Below, one piece after another: positions 63,932 to 64,000 of a DNA stretch of 64,000 nucleotides (positions are counted from its first letter, which is position 1; each line of letters opens with the position of its first letter). Below the pieces are notes generated by a model. That model had not been told where the DNA came from and made no database searches. It saw only the letters and a program-made list of their open reading frames with translations. A program made the translations under genes and the position numbers. This DNA is from Candidatus Rhodoferax mariagerensis. GTDB lineage: Bacteria > Pseudomonadota > Gammaproteobacteria > Burkholderiales > Burkholderiaceae_C. The DNA is taken from NCBI GenBank assembly GCA_016719055.1, contig JADKAW010000002.1, forward strand, positions 62,001 through 126,000, written 5' to 3'.

Positions 63932-64000
63932 ACAATGCGAAGGCTCACATGCAGTAGCGCAGGCCGTGGCTTTGAGCCGCCCGGAGGTGATCTGTGCCTA
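63924..64000 (+). CDS. porA: Pyruvate:ferredoxin oxidoreductase alpha subunit (partial, runs off window)
   Basis: The ATG at 63924 starts MLEQCEGSHAVAQAVALSRP, then EVICAY, matching the N-terminus of PorA-type alpha subunits, which carry the pyruvate-binding transketolase-like domain. Only 25 codons are visible. Overlap with porG indicates one operon. A separate ferredoxin-like delta gene is not found between gamma and alpha. Confidence 0.85.
   Translation, partial: MLEQCEGSHAVAQAVALSRPEVICA

Noticed and set aside
1..64000. Many long open frames opposite or overlapping real genes
   Set aside because: They lie in GC-rich genes, show no family motifs and low-complexity composition, and conflict with clear genes on the other frame.
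1..64000. CRISPR arrays, tRNA or rRNA genes
   Set aside because: No regularly spaced repeats, no cloverleaf with conserved TTCGA arm and no rRNA signatures were seen on reading both strands. Repeats at 33-39 kb are too few and unevenly spaced for CRISPR.

Overview
The window looks like a chromosomal segment of a betaproteobacterium of the order Burkholderiales, most likely Comamonadaceae (Rhodoferax/Polaromonas-like). This rests on recognisable gene families: a complete XrtB-type exosortase/EPS gene set, an NAD-type isocitrate dehydrogenase, an Aap-type amino-acid ABC operon, an Entner-Doudoroff pair and a pyruvate:ferredoxin oxidoreductase. It also rests on intergenic repeats of a kind I associate with that family. 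No database search was possible, so the taxonomy is inference.

Region 1 (1-33.5 kb) is a large exopolysaccharide locus. It opens with a cyclic-nucleotide-binding protein lacking a DNA-binding domain, then the export core epsL-epsD-epsE-epsF-epsG (outer-membrane barrel, PPIase, Wza-like export protein, Wzz-like chain-length protein, BY-kinase-like ATPase). AT-rich genes follow for an O-antigen ligase/polymerase-like protein, an ABC flippase and a glycosyltransferase, then ugd (UDP-glucose dehydrogenase). A tightly coupled run of acetyltransferases and glycosyltransferases comes next (13.9-19.2 kb, with 1-4 bp stop/start overlaps), then an acyltransferase, an intact-ended IS1595-type element, a HGSNAT-like membrane protein and two tandem secreted glycosidase-like proteins. 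A minus-strand group (28.9-32.3 kb) carries RmlC-like, RmlD-like and epimerase genes plus a GT2. A broken acyltransferase ends the region. Many genes here carry single-base frameshifts.

Region 2 (33.5-39.3 kb) is an accessory island of small toxin-antitoxin-like modules: XRE antitoxin, Phd/ParE, DUF4160/DUF2442, VapBC-like, BrnTA-like, and an Rpn/YhgA-like PD-(D/E)XK protein. Several families of short repeats sit at the module boundaries.

Region 3 (39.4-59.8 kb) is stable core sequence with no frameshift seen: galE, a TIGR03790-family protein, a small membrane protein, exosortase xrtB and epsI (the partners of the EPS core 37 kb upstream), a Uma2-family protein, pdxH, edd-eda, a PAS-PAS-GGDEF cyclase, a cupin, mog, darP/yjgA, pmbA, an NAD-IDH-type dehydrogenase, the aapJQMP operon and a beta-lactamase-fold serine hydrolase.

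Region 4 (59.8-64 kb) holds two decayed insertion sequences (ISAzo13-like, and IS110/IS1111-like with a non-coding tail). They are followed by a bacteriohemerythrin gene divergent from porG-porA, with an FNR-like site between them. porA runs off the end of the window.
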